NCBI RefSeq assembly: GCF_905475345.1
Contig: NC_066589.1
Coordinates: forward strand, 1,217,001 to 1,281,000
Reading direction: 5' to 3'
Length of the DNA stretch: 64,000 nucleotides
DNA from: Vespula vulgaris
Lineage: Eukaryota > Arthropoda > Insecta > Hymenoptera > Vespidae
Made by a program: the position numbers and the translations under genes. Of the stretch, positions 1-12,971 are shown piece after piece; the first letter of the stretch is position 1, and every line of letters begins with the position of its first letter. Under the pieces are notes generated by a model. That model ran no database searches. It was not told the origin of the DNA and was given only the letters and a program-made list of their open reading frames with translations.

Positions 1-640
1 GGAGGGTGGAGGGAGGACATAGGATTACTAGGGACTTAACAACGAACGTTCGGATTCGATATCCCTTGTGTGTGTGTGTTTTTTTTCTCTTTCCCCCTTT
101 TTTCTTCTTGGAACTACGCCGATTATCGAGAGAGATTGATCTTTCTCTTTTTATCTAAACAGCTCTTTACTACTTAGTTTCTTTCTTATGTTATTTTAAT
201 TTTTCTTCTTAATTTTCTACAATCTTTCATTCACAAAGTGATCATCACGAAGTGAATGAACGTTTAGTCTCATCAGTATAAGAGAATGAATCGATATATT
301 TCAATGCGAAAGTAAATATATTCCATGATACATTATTTTCTAAGTGTTCTACGAGATACTTTTTATTTTTGATTAAATCGTTTCGTTCATATCCAAGAAG
401 ATTTTTCATATATATCAATATTCGTCGGTCGTGCCGACTCGTCTACTAAATGTTTCAATTTTCCTATTGAAATAATCGATCGATTTGTAACGTAAATATT
501 AAACGATAGCTTCCTTTGCTAATTATGATCGTAATATACGTGAAATGTAAACGGTTTATTGTATGTAAAACGAATAATGATATCTGCAGCTAACGCAGCG
601 AGTGGAAGAAGGATGTGAAAGAGGAGGAAGAGATACATGT

Positions 641-728
641 AGAGAAAGAGAGAGAGAGATAGAGAGAGATACAGAGAAAGAGACAAATAGAGAGAAATAG
701 AGAGGGAGAGAGAGAGAGAGAGAGAAAG
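641..728. repeat. (GA)n-rich tract
   Basis: Imperfect GA dinucleotides with GATA and GAAA interruptions. Confidence 0.9.
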
Positions 729-2172
729 TAGAGTAGGAGGATGGTGAGAACCTCGTATACAAATAGAACGCACGCGTGCACTGGGTGACACTTTGACGTT
801 CTATTTGTTTCTGGTCGTCCAGAACGGCAGCTTGCTCCCGACGGTTAATTAATAATAAGCGCTTAATTAAGCGAATGGCCGAGCACGCTTTTGTTGATTG
901 CATTTCGCGATAGAAATATATTTCTGTTGCACGCAAAAGCCTATTAGCAGACGAGGTGAGCAGAGGAGAAGGGGAGGATGGGTGCGTGGGTGAGTGGGTG
1001 GAGAGAACGGGGGTGGTTTTCCCGTTCGAGCTTTCGAACCTGGCCTCTACGACCAACCGTTTCCTGCACGCTTGCTCGTGTCATCATCCCTACTACCATT
1101 GCTTTATTCCACGGGACGGATTCTGGTTAATTATTCACGAAATAATATTTGCCGAATGCCGAATAACCACACTATACCATCGTCGGTCATAACTTTATAG
1201 ATTATGAACGACGTTACAAAGCTTTTATTTCTTTTGTTTATTTATTCGTTTATTTTTTCTCTTTTTCTATTTCCTTTTTTCCGAAGAGAGCTTTGACCAG
1301 ATTTCGAAAATCTGTCTTTATGATTTATAAAGTTTCATAAATTTCGAAGTTATCATTAATAATGGCCGATTCAGGTAATGTCGTTTGTTTTCGATGTTTT
1401 GGATTCTGTCGATCGTAAAAATATTTTATTTTGGATTACTCTCGTCGATTTGTTTTTGGAAGAGAGAATGAGATGATTATGCACGCGATTAGAATTATTT
1501 ATATGATTATATGGGATATCTGGTTTGGATTTTCTACTATACGAGTGTTACACCGGGTATTTGTAAAATAAAAAGAAAATATTTTTATACTTTTTAACGT
1601 TGTTTGTTTTTAGTTTTCATTTTTTGATCGTTTGGAAGATATGTTCTTTTGAAATTTAATTTAATACTCATTATTTTATTAAATACCTGCTGTAATAAGA
1701 ACAGGAGTAAAAAGAAAGCTGTTTGCGTTCAAACATATCGTAAATTTCCAAAAATTATGCAGGTCAATGTACTTACAAAGAAAATTACATATGTCACTAT
1801 GCCAACATCTGTTATTAATTAAATAAATTATAATATCTACGGAATTAATAATCATAGAAACTTGTAGTATATTGATTGTAATTGATTAACAATCTTTCTT
1901 CTTTTCTTTTACCTGATTATCGCAAACAATTTATCACAAACAATTTTTTTACGAATGTAAATTTCTTTTTACAAATACTTTTACAAAATCTAATCCATAG
2001 ATACGTCTTACGTATACGTTATAATAAATTTCTTATCAATGAATTATTCAATTTTAAATTACAAAATTACTCTAATCTATTTATATTTGCATATTTATGT
2101 AGATTTAATAATTTGTTAGGAAAGGAAAAGAGTAAAGATTTATTACGTTTTTCCTTTTAATAAATTATTGCA

Positions 2173-2199
2173 TATTATTATTATTATTATTATTATTAT
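2173..2199. repeat. (ATT)n
   Basis: Nine consecutive ATT/TTA triplets. Confidence 0.9.
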
Positions 2200-3273
2200 C
2201 ATTGTAATTATTATCACAAGACAAACATATTTACGTCTATTTTGAAAGGATGACCAAAGAATAATATTTGTTATAGACAGGATAATTTATGTAATTTGTA
2301 TTCAAACGAGTGTGTTTATCGTATCTATAAAATGTCTACTGGCATAAACGTCATCTATATCGTCGACGAATATCTGATAATGCTCGGCATACATGTACTG
2401 TCCATCAAATGTTCTCTGCATGAACGTTCGAGATCTAACTTTCTACGGTTAAGATACGCTATCCCTTTATATAAATAGCTCGTTGATATCGCACGTCACG
2501 CGAGGAAAACTTTTCGAAGTCGCATTAGAAAAACTTTGTTGAACTGTTCGCAAGAATGCAAGAGTATGATATTAAAGATCAATCTCTTCTTTCTCTTTTT
2601 CTCTCTCTCTCTCTTTTTTCTCTCTATATAAAGATAATCGATGTAAATGTATTTTACAAACATCGTGAACAAATAATCGTTGTTAATATCATCAATCGAT
2701 CATCTCTTTCTTTTTCTAAGTTAATTTAATCGATTAATAATAAAATTGAATAATATGAGAAGTAAATAGGTAGATAAGTAAGACAAATATCGAATAAATA
2801 TTTTGTAGTAAATAATATCTATATCTCAGAAAAGAAAAGAATCTATAGATTGTACGTATCTGCGATATTACAGATAAAATATTTTCATTACATCAATAAT
2901 TTGTCTATTCTTCTTTAGTGATCAAAAACTGGCAAGAGATTCTTAAACTTAAAAATAAAAAATGGATCGATGTTGATATAAACAAATGTTGAAAAAACAA
3001 GATAGCAAAAGAGAAGGAAGGAAAAAGAAGGAATAAAAGAAAGAGAACAAATAAAATCACGATTATTGATATTCCTACGATTTATATAACAAGTATCGTG
3101 CGACTAATTGAATTATAGGAATTAGAGAGTAGGTGATTTGGTAGGGAACGTGGAAGATTAATGAAACGAACTCCCTAACGATGAGGCTCGTTCAATCTGT
3201 CGGGATCTCTCCGGTTTCATCGTCTTCTAAATTTCATTATCGCGAGGCTCTCTCGATTTGTTTTCTGTTCGTA

Positions 3274-3303
3274 ACGACGACGACAACGACGACGACGACG
3301 ACG
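3274..3303. repeat. (ACG)n triplet repeat
   Basis: Ten ACG-type triplets with one ACA interruption. Confidence 0.85.
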
Positions 3304-3500
3304 TCTCTCTTGAGGGCGACGATTAACCGACAAAATCGAGCAACATACATACATACATATGTACTACATATAATAGATACCTAAGTATATAATCCGATAT
3401 CAACCAACATCGGGTTTACATTTATTTCCTTCTTATCTTTCTTTCTTACTCTATTCATTTCAATTCGATAAGATCTTATTTCTGAAAGACTACTCGACTG

Positions 3501-3595
3501 TTATTACTATTATCATTATTATTATTATTATTATTGTTATTATTGTTATTATTATTATCATCATTATCATCATCATTATCATCATCATCATCATC
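3501..3595. repeat. (ATT)n/(ATC)n compound triplet repeat
   Basis: ATT triplets grade into ATC triplets over about 95 bases. Confidence 0.9.
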
Positions 3596-3699
3596 CAAGT
3601 AGACAGTTTTAAACGCGTCCGATCGATCTCCTCGTTTATTCATCTCCATTTGCAATCATAATAACATCTATCTAACCGGAAAAATAAACAGCAGGATAT

Positions 3700-4440
3700 A
3701 CCTAAAGCTGAAGGTTAACGATACGAAAGACTTTGTTGTTACACGTGCAGCCATTTGTGTATCTGCTCCGATATGTATCGGACGATTAAGGTCCAGTATC
3801 GAGCTTCCTTCCTGCATAGTAAAAGAGAGACACACAGAGAGAGAAAGAGAGAGAGAGAAAGAGATAGGGTGAAAGGAAGAGAGGGTTATTCGTAATCGAA
3901 GTAGAGAGTGTCGTGAGTAAGAACGTGCTCGCGAGCACTCTCGGTTGCGTGATAATTAATAAACAAACTCATAGATATGCGATAGCCAAGCCAGGAGGCC
4001 ACCACGGGAGCCGTCCACAGAGATTTATGAGCGGACCGTTAGCTTATCAGCGATTAGAAACGCGAAATGCTCGCTCCCGCGAGCCACTAAGTTTGATCGT
4101 TATTTTTCTTCCATTTCTTTCTTTTTCTTTCTCCCCACTCTCTCTCTCTCTCTCGTTTGTTTTCTAAGTTTCTCTTTTTTTCTTATTTTTTTTTCTTTCG
4201 TTTTCTTTTTTTTTACATACGAAACGTTCTTCTCGAATTTCATGGAGGAACGATGATATTCCTAAAGGTTTTCGAAACGTTTCTCTCTCTCTCTGTCTCT
4301 CTGTTTCTCTCTTCTTTTTTTTCTTTCTATCTTTTTATCCTTCTCATGTGGAATGAGTAAGAGAACGTACGACAAGGACAACCACACCGATGGTGTGGCT
4401 ACGGAAGCTCTAGCGGTAAAAGTCTAGTTGCCTCCGACAA
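3700..4440. promoter_or_regulatory. Possible regulatory island
   Basis: GC-richer unique sequence interrupted by GA and CT tracts. It contains a perfect 14-bp palindrome GTGCTCGCGAGCAC (3925-3938), a GTGATAATTAATAAAC stretch (3948-3963) with homeodomain-like TAAT cores, and an inverted repeat CCACACC-GAT-GGTGTGG (4382-4398) carrying Runx-like AACCACA. Function is inferred only from composition and motif clustering. Confidence 0.2.
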
Positions 4441-4515
4441 AAACAAGCGTGAGTTACGAGCGAAGGGTGCGTTCGCCCATTTTCCCTCACTTCCGAGACT
4501 ACGTTCCTTCTTTCT

Positions 4516-4516
4516 A

Positions 4517-4555
<39 letters not shown>

Positions 4556-4649
4556 GTCTTTCACCTTCACTCTTCTCTCACGAGAAAGTGGATAATTTAA
4601 GCGATACATTTGAATTTCCCGCTATTACCCATCCTCCGAATTCATGTTT

Positions 4650-4680
<31 letters not shown>

Positions 4681-4690
4681 CTCTCTCTCT
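4516..4690. repeat. Two (CT)n tracts
   Basis: CT dinucleotide runs at 4516-4560 and 4651-4690 separated by unique sequence. Confidence 0.9.
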
Positions 4691-6176
4691 AATACTCTCC
4701 TTTTCTTTTTTCTATCTCTCTTCTAGCCAACAGGGATTTCCATTAGCTAATTACCCCAACGACGAATAACCTCTCCGGTAAATTCTTTTTTGTTTCTTTT
4801 TTTCTGTTTCCTTTTTTTCCCGTTCTTATCCTGCTTCTATCTTCGATCTTTTCGATATTTAAACATTTTTTTTTCCTCTCTTTTACTTTTCCGTTTTTTG
4901 TCCTTTCTTTTTTTTTTATTTTTTTAATTAGACACGTGCAGAGCGAACGAGGTGTGTAAGCTAGATAATAGGTATTAATAGATTCAATTTCCTTATTATA
5001 CCTCGTTACGTTAGATTAAATTCTTTTAATGCATGATCCTGTTTCTTTTTTTCCTTTTTTTTTTCCTTTTTTCTTTGTTCTTTTATCTTTTATCGACATT
5101 CTTTTATGAGAGAAACAATGTACAAACAAATATTAAGTTAACATTGTGCGAAGAAATTAAGATTGCATTAAAAGTATAACAGAAACCGTAGTAAATTTAT
5201 ATCGTCATTCTTAGAATTTAATAAATTGTTATCAATAATATTACTACGATTATTTTTAATGGATTTAATAATCATTCTTGGAACAATCAGATTGAAAACG
5301 TTGATACAACAAACGTTATAACGACGTTTCAAAAGCATTATAATGACATTAATGAAATATAATGTTACATTTGCGATTAAGTCCGTACGAATCTCGGTTA
5401 ATAGTTTACGTTTGAAATAATCTTTCAAAGTTCTTTTCGTCCTAAATTACATCTTAGAATTATCTTCATGACGAATATATGTACGTAAGCGTTCAACGAT
5501 CTAAATTACATCGCATAAGCGAGCCAAGGTAAAGCACGTTTACAACAGGATCGCGAGTTCGCGTAATTTCACTCCGGATGGACGTTACGAAATTTCCATT
5601 TCTTATCTCCCTCTCTCTCTTTTTCTTTCTCTTTCTCTCATTTTCTTTCTCTCATTCAGCTTCTCTTTTTCTCTCAAGGCTACGGATCCGCGTTTTAATA
5701 CCACGCTCATATTTCTTTGAGTATCGCGTGCATGCGAATCTAAGCGGCCTCGAGAATGGGACTCGCACGCACGTCGAACATTTTTATCATTCAAAAGCAC
5801 ACTGACCGGTGCAGGTACGGCAATTAGTACTGATTGAATAGTTACGTGCTATTCTGAACGAATATCTTGAAATAAAATTTTCTTTCTTCTTTTTATTCTT
5901 CTTTTTTCAGAGAATATGATTCACTGAAAAAACCTCACTAATTTTTCAACTCATTAATTCATTTATAACGGTAGCAATAGTAACGATAATACTTTTGTTA
6001 CAATAATAAATTATAATGAAAAATAATAATATTGTTATAATAATGTCATACTTGTTATTGTAATAATAATTATAATAATATTTTTGTTTGTTATTATTAT
6101 TATTATTATTATTATGATGCAATGTAATTTATTTCATCCTTGTATCAAAAGAGTGTTTTAAAGAAAGCTTAAAATT

Positions 6177-6212
6177 AAGGCAAATTTAAAATTTGTATTT
6201 TAAGTTTGCCTT
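6177..6212. repeat. Short inverted repeat (hairpin)
   Basis: Sixteen-base arms (AAGGCAAATTTAAAAT and ATTTTAAGTTTGCCTT) match except for one T/G position and enclose a four-base loop TTGT. Confidence 0.85.
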
Positions 6213-9200
6213 GGTATATATTATATAATATAATTTGTAATTCATTGCAAAGCAAACACGATATTTTAAAATCATTCTGCGTAGTTGTAAATATTTCATT
6301 GCATATATATATACCTATACTTATATTTGTATAATGATATATTAATTTGTCTTTCGTCTTTTCTGTTTCAGGTAATAACTATAATTAATTATCGACGTTC
6401 GATCCTTCCGAAAAATAGAGGTAAACGATTATAAATGATTATCATTATTTAGAATATTATACTAATATTTTTCTGGTTACAATTTCATAAGTCGAGTGAA
6501 GTATGAAAAATAGAGGACACACGGTTACGTCGTCAATCGTTTGGAAAAAGGGAAATGATAAAATATGGGGGTATAAAAGGGGTGGCGTTGTACGCGTAGA
6601 AGTTAAGTAGGTAATGTAATGGCGTTCGGTTAACGCGAAAACGTTCGAAGAGCCAAGGATCGTTCTAAGAAATAAAAGGGGTGGCGTACTCACCCGCCAA
6701 CGGAATTTCAGCTATTTCCTACGGATTGTCTCTTGGGGAGGACGTATTTTTCGAGAGGGGTGAATTCGTCGGTTGGTCGGTCGGTTGGTCGATATAGAAA
6801 CGCTCGACGAAACCCACGATCTCCTTCTCCATTCGCCTAATCTTATTTGCAATATATTTCCTCGGCGATAGCTCTCAGTGACTTCGAGTAGTAGGAACTC
6901 TGGATTCGTTAGGCTTGAATCTTCTTTTACTTTGACAAAAAGGAAGGAAAGGAAAAAGAAAAGAAAAGAAAAGAAATGAAAAGAAATCTTCCTCGATTAA
7001 AACTGCGAGATAAATAAATTACATTTTGAAATAGAAAAAAAGGATAAATAAATCAAAAAGGCGATAATTCAATATTACGAATTAAAAACGAATAGTTTAC
7101 GTATTAAAAAAGAAACAAGATTGCGTTCTAGAAAATAAACTCGATTCAAAGAAATCACTGATAATTCTCGTCGGAATGTTACTCTTGATTGTTTGAATTT
7201 GAAAAAGGAAAAAGAAGACAATTAAAAGAACGTCGAAAAAAATTTATCGAACGCAACATTCGAGTGTTTCGAAATTACTCGATATTTCTTTGGAAAGTAT
7301 CAACGTAGTTCAAAGAGGAAGAAAAGAAAAGAGAAAAAAAGAAAATTATTTTCATGCGTTTCCAATAATTACGTAGTCTCGAATCGAAATTTCGTTTGAC
7401 TTACTGCTCAAGTTTTCTTCGAGGACGATTAATTTATCCTTCTGATATTTCTCTTTTTCATCTTTCTTCTTCTTTAGCACGGCTGCGAGGCAAAGTTTTT
7501 GGTGACTCGTGGCCACGTTTGCCCTTTATACATACCACGTCTTTCATTTCCGTTTACGGAGGTTTAATTATCAGCAGTAAATCAAGAAGCAAGAGCGAAA
7601 AGGAACCATTGTGACGAGAAGAAGGGTGTATAGGTATTGACGATGCTGCTGAGAGGGGGTTGTTTGAGGTGGGGTGGTTAGGATGGGGGGGGAGGTTAGG
7701 TTAGGGTATATCGATAAATCTCGGTCAAGTACTTTGCACCGGAAAAGACGAACGAAATCGCAGAGATTCGAGAAAATTAACTTCTTTGCCGTCTCGAAGT
7801 TTTTCTTCGAAGGTTAGGGAGTAAAAGGGAGAAAAGGACGAAATTGATGACCTATGGTTCGATTATCTATATCTAATATAATTTAAGCATTATTTGCGAT
7901 GGATTGCGATGTATATTTTGTGAGAAATTTTCTTTTTATATTTTTGTCTTATTTCATTCTATTATTCGAGAGATACGAAATTTAAACGAAAATCGATAAT
8001 ATCTATCGTTTGTAAATATCGTATGGAAGTGGAAATGCTTATAAATAGGCGGCTAAACTTTTAACTTTTAATATCGAGAATGAATTTAAGGAGATTCGAA
8101 AAAGTTTGATAAAAATATCAAGGACTTCCTTTAAATACTACTCTAAGGAACTCCTTCCGTAAGGAAAGTTTTGACACCTCGGACGAACGGTTTGTGAAAA
8201 GTTCGATGACTTTCACAGAGAGGAAGTAACTGCGAACGAAGGAAAAATCGTTTGACTTTCGTTGACGCTGTCTCGATTAAAAAAATTTTTAAGTCTTCTG
8301 CTCGTAAATAAACTTTCTCTTCGTCGGTATCTTATAATATTATATATAATAACAAAAATAAAATAAGATTTTCTTTTTTTCTTTTTTCTTTTTTCTTTCT
8401 TTTTCTCTTTTCGTATCTGAAAAAAAAAGAAGAGAATGGACGTGAGTAGATATAAACTAGGGAAGGGTAAGGGTCGTGGTAACTGAAACTTGTGACTTTA
8501 AATTCGTTGACACGTCCGATAAAACGTACGAAACGTCGTCGTCGTTGTTGTCGTCGTCGTCGTGTGGATCACGCTTCGTCGAGAACGTTATCGATCCTCG
8601 AAACGAAAGATTCCGTGTAAACGATAGGTGCTCCTGTTAAATTCCATGCCAAAAATCCGTCAATCCTCGTCATCGATTCTCTTCGTTACGTTCTCCTCGT
8701 TACGTCACGTTTCCTTTTCCGTATGTACTATCATCATCGATATTCCATCATTTACACATACGCGTTTAAAACGCGCGTAAAATGTTATTTCGTATGATTT
8801 CAATTTAATTTAATTTTCTTCGTAATTATGAAAATTGAATCAAGTTCAGACAACTTCGCGAACATCGAATTAATAACATATATCGCTTTACAAAATTTAA
8901 TATACGTGATATGAAATTATTAAATTATGAAATTGTCAAGGGATATAACTTGTTATAAGAGTTTTGTGATCGTGATTTATCGTATAATGAAATCCGAATA
9001 AATCGTAGAATGAATCGTATTACTCGAGAATTAAAAAAGAACGAAATATAGAAATAACATTGGGAAATGAATCGAGCGATCGATATTTTGCAAAATTAAT
9101 ACGAAAGAATAAGATCGGATAAGATCTTAGGAAACGTTCGAATAATCGAATTGTTATCGTAAAATTAAAAATGAATCAAACCAAAGAAAGGATGTTAATA

Positions 9201-9274
9201 ATCCGTAGAGACGTTCGTCCCGTTTTAAGATCTCCGAGGTTTATTCGATAATTTAAAAGAAGAAAGACAGAGCT

Positions 9275-9276
<2 letters not shown>

Positions 9277-9315
<39 letters not shown>

Positions 9316-9356
9316 AAGAAAGAAAGAAAGAGAAAGAGAGAGAGGGAGAGGGAGAA
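9277..9356. repeat. (GA)n tract
   Basis: GA dinucleotides with GAAA and GGGA interruptions. Confidence 0.9.
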
Positions 9357-9548
9357 GGACAATGATCTTAAAGATAAAGACGTTGAAATAATGACGAGGC
9401 GTATACCTCGAAGTCGAGTAAAATACACGAGGGGTTAATATCGCGAGTGTCAGAGGTTGGAGTATTTGAAGGAATCAGAGAGACAGAGAAAGAGACCCTT
9501 GGCCCTTGTTGGCAAGACGATAAGAAAGGAAAAGAGAAGTGCCAGCCA

Positions 9549-9604
9549 AGAAGAAGAGAAGGAAGAAAAGAAAGAAAAAAAAAAAAAAAGAAAAAAAAAG
9601 AAAG
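9549..9604. repeat. A-rich purine tract
   Basis: GAA and poly-A mixture. It accounts for the poly-F and poly-K frames on either strand. Confidence 0.85.
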
Positions 9605-10087
9605 ACTCCGACAGAATGATTCGTAACGAGAAGAAAGAGAAAGAGCCAAAGTCGGTACTGGTCAACGTGTACCTATCTTTTTTCTTTCTCTCTTTCTCTC
9701 TGTTGAGATTCCAAAGTGAATAAGAAGGGACGAGAGAACGGGAAGAATAGTATAGAAGAGTAGTAGAAAAGAGTATAGAACTATAACTGAACTGGAAAAA
9801 GTTCAACGTTTGTCTTGCTCGTCTTCTGTAATATCGATCGATCTTTTTTCTCTCTTTCTCTCTCTCTTTCTCTCTGTCTCTCTGTCTCTCTGTTTCTCTC
9901 TCTCTTTTTTTTTTGGACCAGGAACAACCTCGTAAAGTACCACGTTGGAATTCGATCGGACTATCGGAAAAGCCTTTCCTTCGAGTGCCCTTCGCCAGAT
10001 GGACAGCAACGACAGAGTGAGCGCGATAACGAAGGCACTCGCTTTTCCCTCGAGTGACACTTGTATCGTCTCTCTTCACTCGAAACC

Positions 10088-10089
<2 letters not shown>

Positions 10090-10121
<32 letters not shown>

Positions 10122-10128
10122 CTCTCTC
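10090..10128. repeat. (CT)n
   Basis: Near-perfect CT dinucleotide run. Confidence 0.9.
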
Positions 10129-10257
10129 TAATTCTATCGATTTCTCTTAGTACTCCATCTTCGAAATTCAATTCGTCGATTTAAGCGTGTTGACGATTAC
10201 TTCGATAACAAGTTCGTTCGTGAGAGATATACAGGGTGTCCTATTTCAATAAATTCA

Positions 10258-10310
10258 TGTGTGTGTATATGTATACATACATACATACACACACACATAT
10301 ATATATATAT
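10258..10310. repeat. TG/TA/CA/AT compound repeat
   Basis: GTGT, then ATAC, then ACAC, then ATAT blocks in sequence. Confidence 0.9.
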
Positions 10311-11109
10311 CGATCTATCAACAGAAATATCAACGTCGAATGAAAATTTAATACACAATAGTCTCGATCCTAATTAAAATGAAAATCCCTTTTCGCCGAT
10401 CCATCGTCGGGCAAGTCTAGCTACGAAACTACTTTTGAGCCAAAAACAGACCGCGCTTCCAAAGTTTCGGATACTTTCTGCCAAGGACAAGTTTTCCTCG
10501 TCCTCGAGGAGATAAGCCTAAAGACAATAGGGTGGCAGTAGGAAATGACAGTGCGGAAGACTCGAAGATCTAACCCAGATTAAGGGTCGTGAAATCCCCC
10601 CTTTACCTGCTGGTTCCCTTACTTCCCAGGCCCCTTTTACCCCCTCTTCTTCTTTTCCCTTCGCTCTTCTACTCCATCCATCTCTATTCCTCTTTCTCTC
10701 TCCTTCTCTCTTACGTCTCTCTTCACGTCGTTTTATAAACTTGCTGAATCCCCCACTAGCGAAAGTACCTCCTTGAGTTCTCGCTCGAAACACTTGCCGA
10801 GCTACATGGATAAGGAAAGAAATAAAAAGGTTTGGTAGGGGAAGGAGAAGAAGATCCTTTTCCATTCTTCTCTCTTTCTCTCTCTCTCTCTCTTTCTCTT
10901 TCTCTTTCTCTTTCTCTCACACTGTATCAAATCCCTCTAGTGGCATCCATAGGCACGACGTCTCTCTTCGAGAGAAAGTATAGAGCAACGTTTCTCTCGT
11001 TTCCTTCTTTAAAACTATACTCGATCGTTTCTCTAATATCGCATAATTTATCGTATCGGCCCGAAGGAAAACGACCTTTCGCGAATTTATGATCGTCTGG
11101 TGGATGACG

Positions 11110-11138
11110 TTACTACTACTATTACTATTACTACTACA

Positions 11139-11205
<67 letters not shown>

Positions 11206-11245
11206 TTACTACTACTACTACTACTACTATTACTAGTACTATTAC
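11110..11245. repeat. (TAC)n triplet array
   Basis: About 45 TAC/ACT triplets with few ATT interruptions. It produces false poly-Thr and poly-Leu frames on the plus strand. Confidence 0.95.
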
Positions 11246-12874
11246 TTTCTTATATACCTATATTATATTGCAAGGTACCGGAGTACGGTCATCGTCGCCT
11301 GTTTCGTCTGGTGAACGAGCTCGAGACGAGACTCGAAATTATTACTTAAAGCCGAGACGCTCTTCAGTAGTAAAACCACCAGACGTTTTCGTTCGGCGTG
11401 TTCTCGAAACGAAGTTTAAATATTTCGCTTGCTCTATATACACACGTATATATTAATAAAATATACATACCTGTATAGATATGGAATAAAACGTAATAGT
11501 TAAATAATAAAAGATAGGTGATATATGTTGATTAGTAATAACAAAGGAACTTTTATTATCAATTTCATCTTGTTTATAGATAATAGAAAATAGAAAATAA
11601 TCCTGCGTGTTATCATTTAAATATTCTATGTCGCTATCATACGTATGTGTGATAATCAAAAATTGTTTAATTTCGACAATTTTTATTAATACGTCGAAAG
11701 GAGGAGAGTATTCGTTGTTGTCACTGGAGATCCCCACTTTATTCCTAATAATTTATCGCTAACTCTGGTGAAACGATGCGTTAATCTACGAGCAGCAAAG
11801 CCAATCTTGGATCTATGCAAATACAATTACCACCTCTCACCACCCTTTTGCTATTGAGCCTCGGTTCGTAGTCCTCTCGGCTCGGAGATCGGTCGGTTCT
11901 TATCAGGTCGTTCCTCAGAGTATCCTGCAAACGAGGCAGGATCATCCCAGGGACTATGTTAATGCAATGGGGAGAGCCTTATCCCGCAGGATTAGTTGGC
12001 CTCGCGAACCATCCCTTTTTTTTCTTCTTACCTTTTCTTTCTCTCTCTCTCTCTCTCTCTTTTTTTTTCTTTTTTTCTTTCTTTTTTTCTTTCTACGCGA
12101 GGGCTCGCGTATACATTTAAGCGAATCTATCCGATCGAAGCTATCCGCAAGATCGTTAAAAACTTTCCCTCGACTAACCAACCAACCTTCTTATCGTTAT
12201 TTTGACGTAACACTCGAAAATTCTTAAGTCGTGCCCATAATCGATATTAATCGGATTATCTTCGTTCGATTGGAAATTTTTTATTAACACCGTGAATCGT
12301 TTGATTGGATGTAATTTTCTTCATTACGCGGATGTATTATTTAATTTCGTTTAAAATTGTCGAGTATAATTCGTTTCTTTTTTTCCTTTCTTTTCTCTCT
12401 CTCTCTCTTTTTTTTTTTATTATCGTCGAATGAACGAATATAATTCATTCGGTTGATTAATTAATTAACAAAGCCATAACTTTATTGCAATAAAATTCTC
12501 ACTTACGTTTGTAGATCGAATATTTGGTATCAGTTTTGTTAAATGTTTTAATATAAAACAAAGTCTATACGCTCGATAAATTTCCCTCTTTCTTTTAAAA
12601 TAATTATAATAGGGAGTTCGATTATTAGTTCAGTCCTTGGTCATTAACTGTAAGAGAGACCGTAAATCGTATCGTGAATTTAAAATGACGGGTAAACGAA
12701 GGAGAGGTAGTTAGAATCGTGCCGAAGAGATTTTTGTAGCTCGTAAGAAACGTGGAACAATGGAATTGCGGATTATATTGTGCCGTGAATAGCTTCTTGC
12801 AAATCGTTAGTCTGACAAGGAGAACGACAACGTCTAGGAGGTCCTAGATGTCCTAGACCGACCAACAACCGATC

Positions 12875-12971
12875 CAAGTCGCGCTTTCTATTCCCAACTT
12901 GGTCGTAAGCAAGAAAGGAGTAGGTCTGTACAATATCATCATAGCCTTGATGCAGGATTATGAAGGTAAGT
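12875..12971 (+). other. Exon-like segment with a strong donor
   Basis: TATGAAG|GTAAGTTC near 12971 is close to a consensus donor. Upstream, one frame is open from a TAG at about 12868 (reading SIPNLVVSKKGVGLYNIIIA, then LMQDYEG). Possible acceptors are gtcctag near 12870 and atcatcatag near 12951, both with weak pyrimidine tracts. If the kinesin has upstream exons in this window, this would be a candidate; the peptide is not recognised. Confidence 0.15.

Larger units (their letters stand above)
1..3700. other. AT-rich non-coding DNA with one GC-richer island
   Basis: No gene is supportable. 775-1190 is GC-richer and microsatellite-free, with a homeodomain-type palindrome at 860-873, so it may be an enhancer. 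1200-3100 is AT-rich with only short spurious frames. Simple repeats lie at 641-728, 2173-2199, 3274-3303 and 3501-3595. Confidence 0.5.
4441..8800. other. Gene-free AT-rich stretch
   Basis: Holds CT tracts (4516-4560, 4651-4690), long T-rich runs, ATT-type repeats near 6000-6115, a 36-nt hairpin at 6177-6212 and a ratchet-like splice motif at 6371. Open frames here are short and low-complexity. 6580-6900 and 7380-7760 are somewhat GC-richer but unassigned. Confidence 0.5.
8801..12660. other. Gene-free stretch dominated by simple repeats
   Basis: GA, CT, A-rich and TAC repeats account for the long frames seen here. Non-repetitive GC-richer pockets at 9920-10080, 10380-10830 and 11750-12000 show no splice-bounded open frame that I can support. 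Confidence 0.5.

Noticed and set aside
7694..7708. Insect telomere-like TTAGG units
   Set aside because: Only two copies inside a G-rich stretch; not an interstitial telomeric array.
9450..10091. 213-codon minus-strand frame
   Set aside because: Built from GA and A-rich tracts (poly-RE, poly-KE, poly-F). The unique parts between show no family resemblance.
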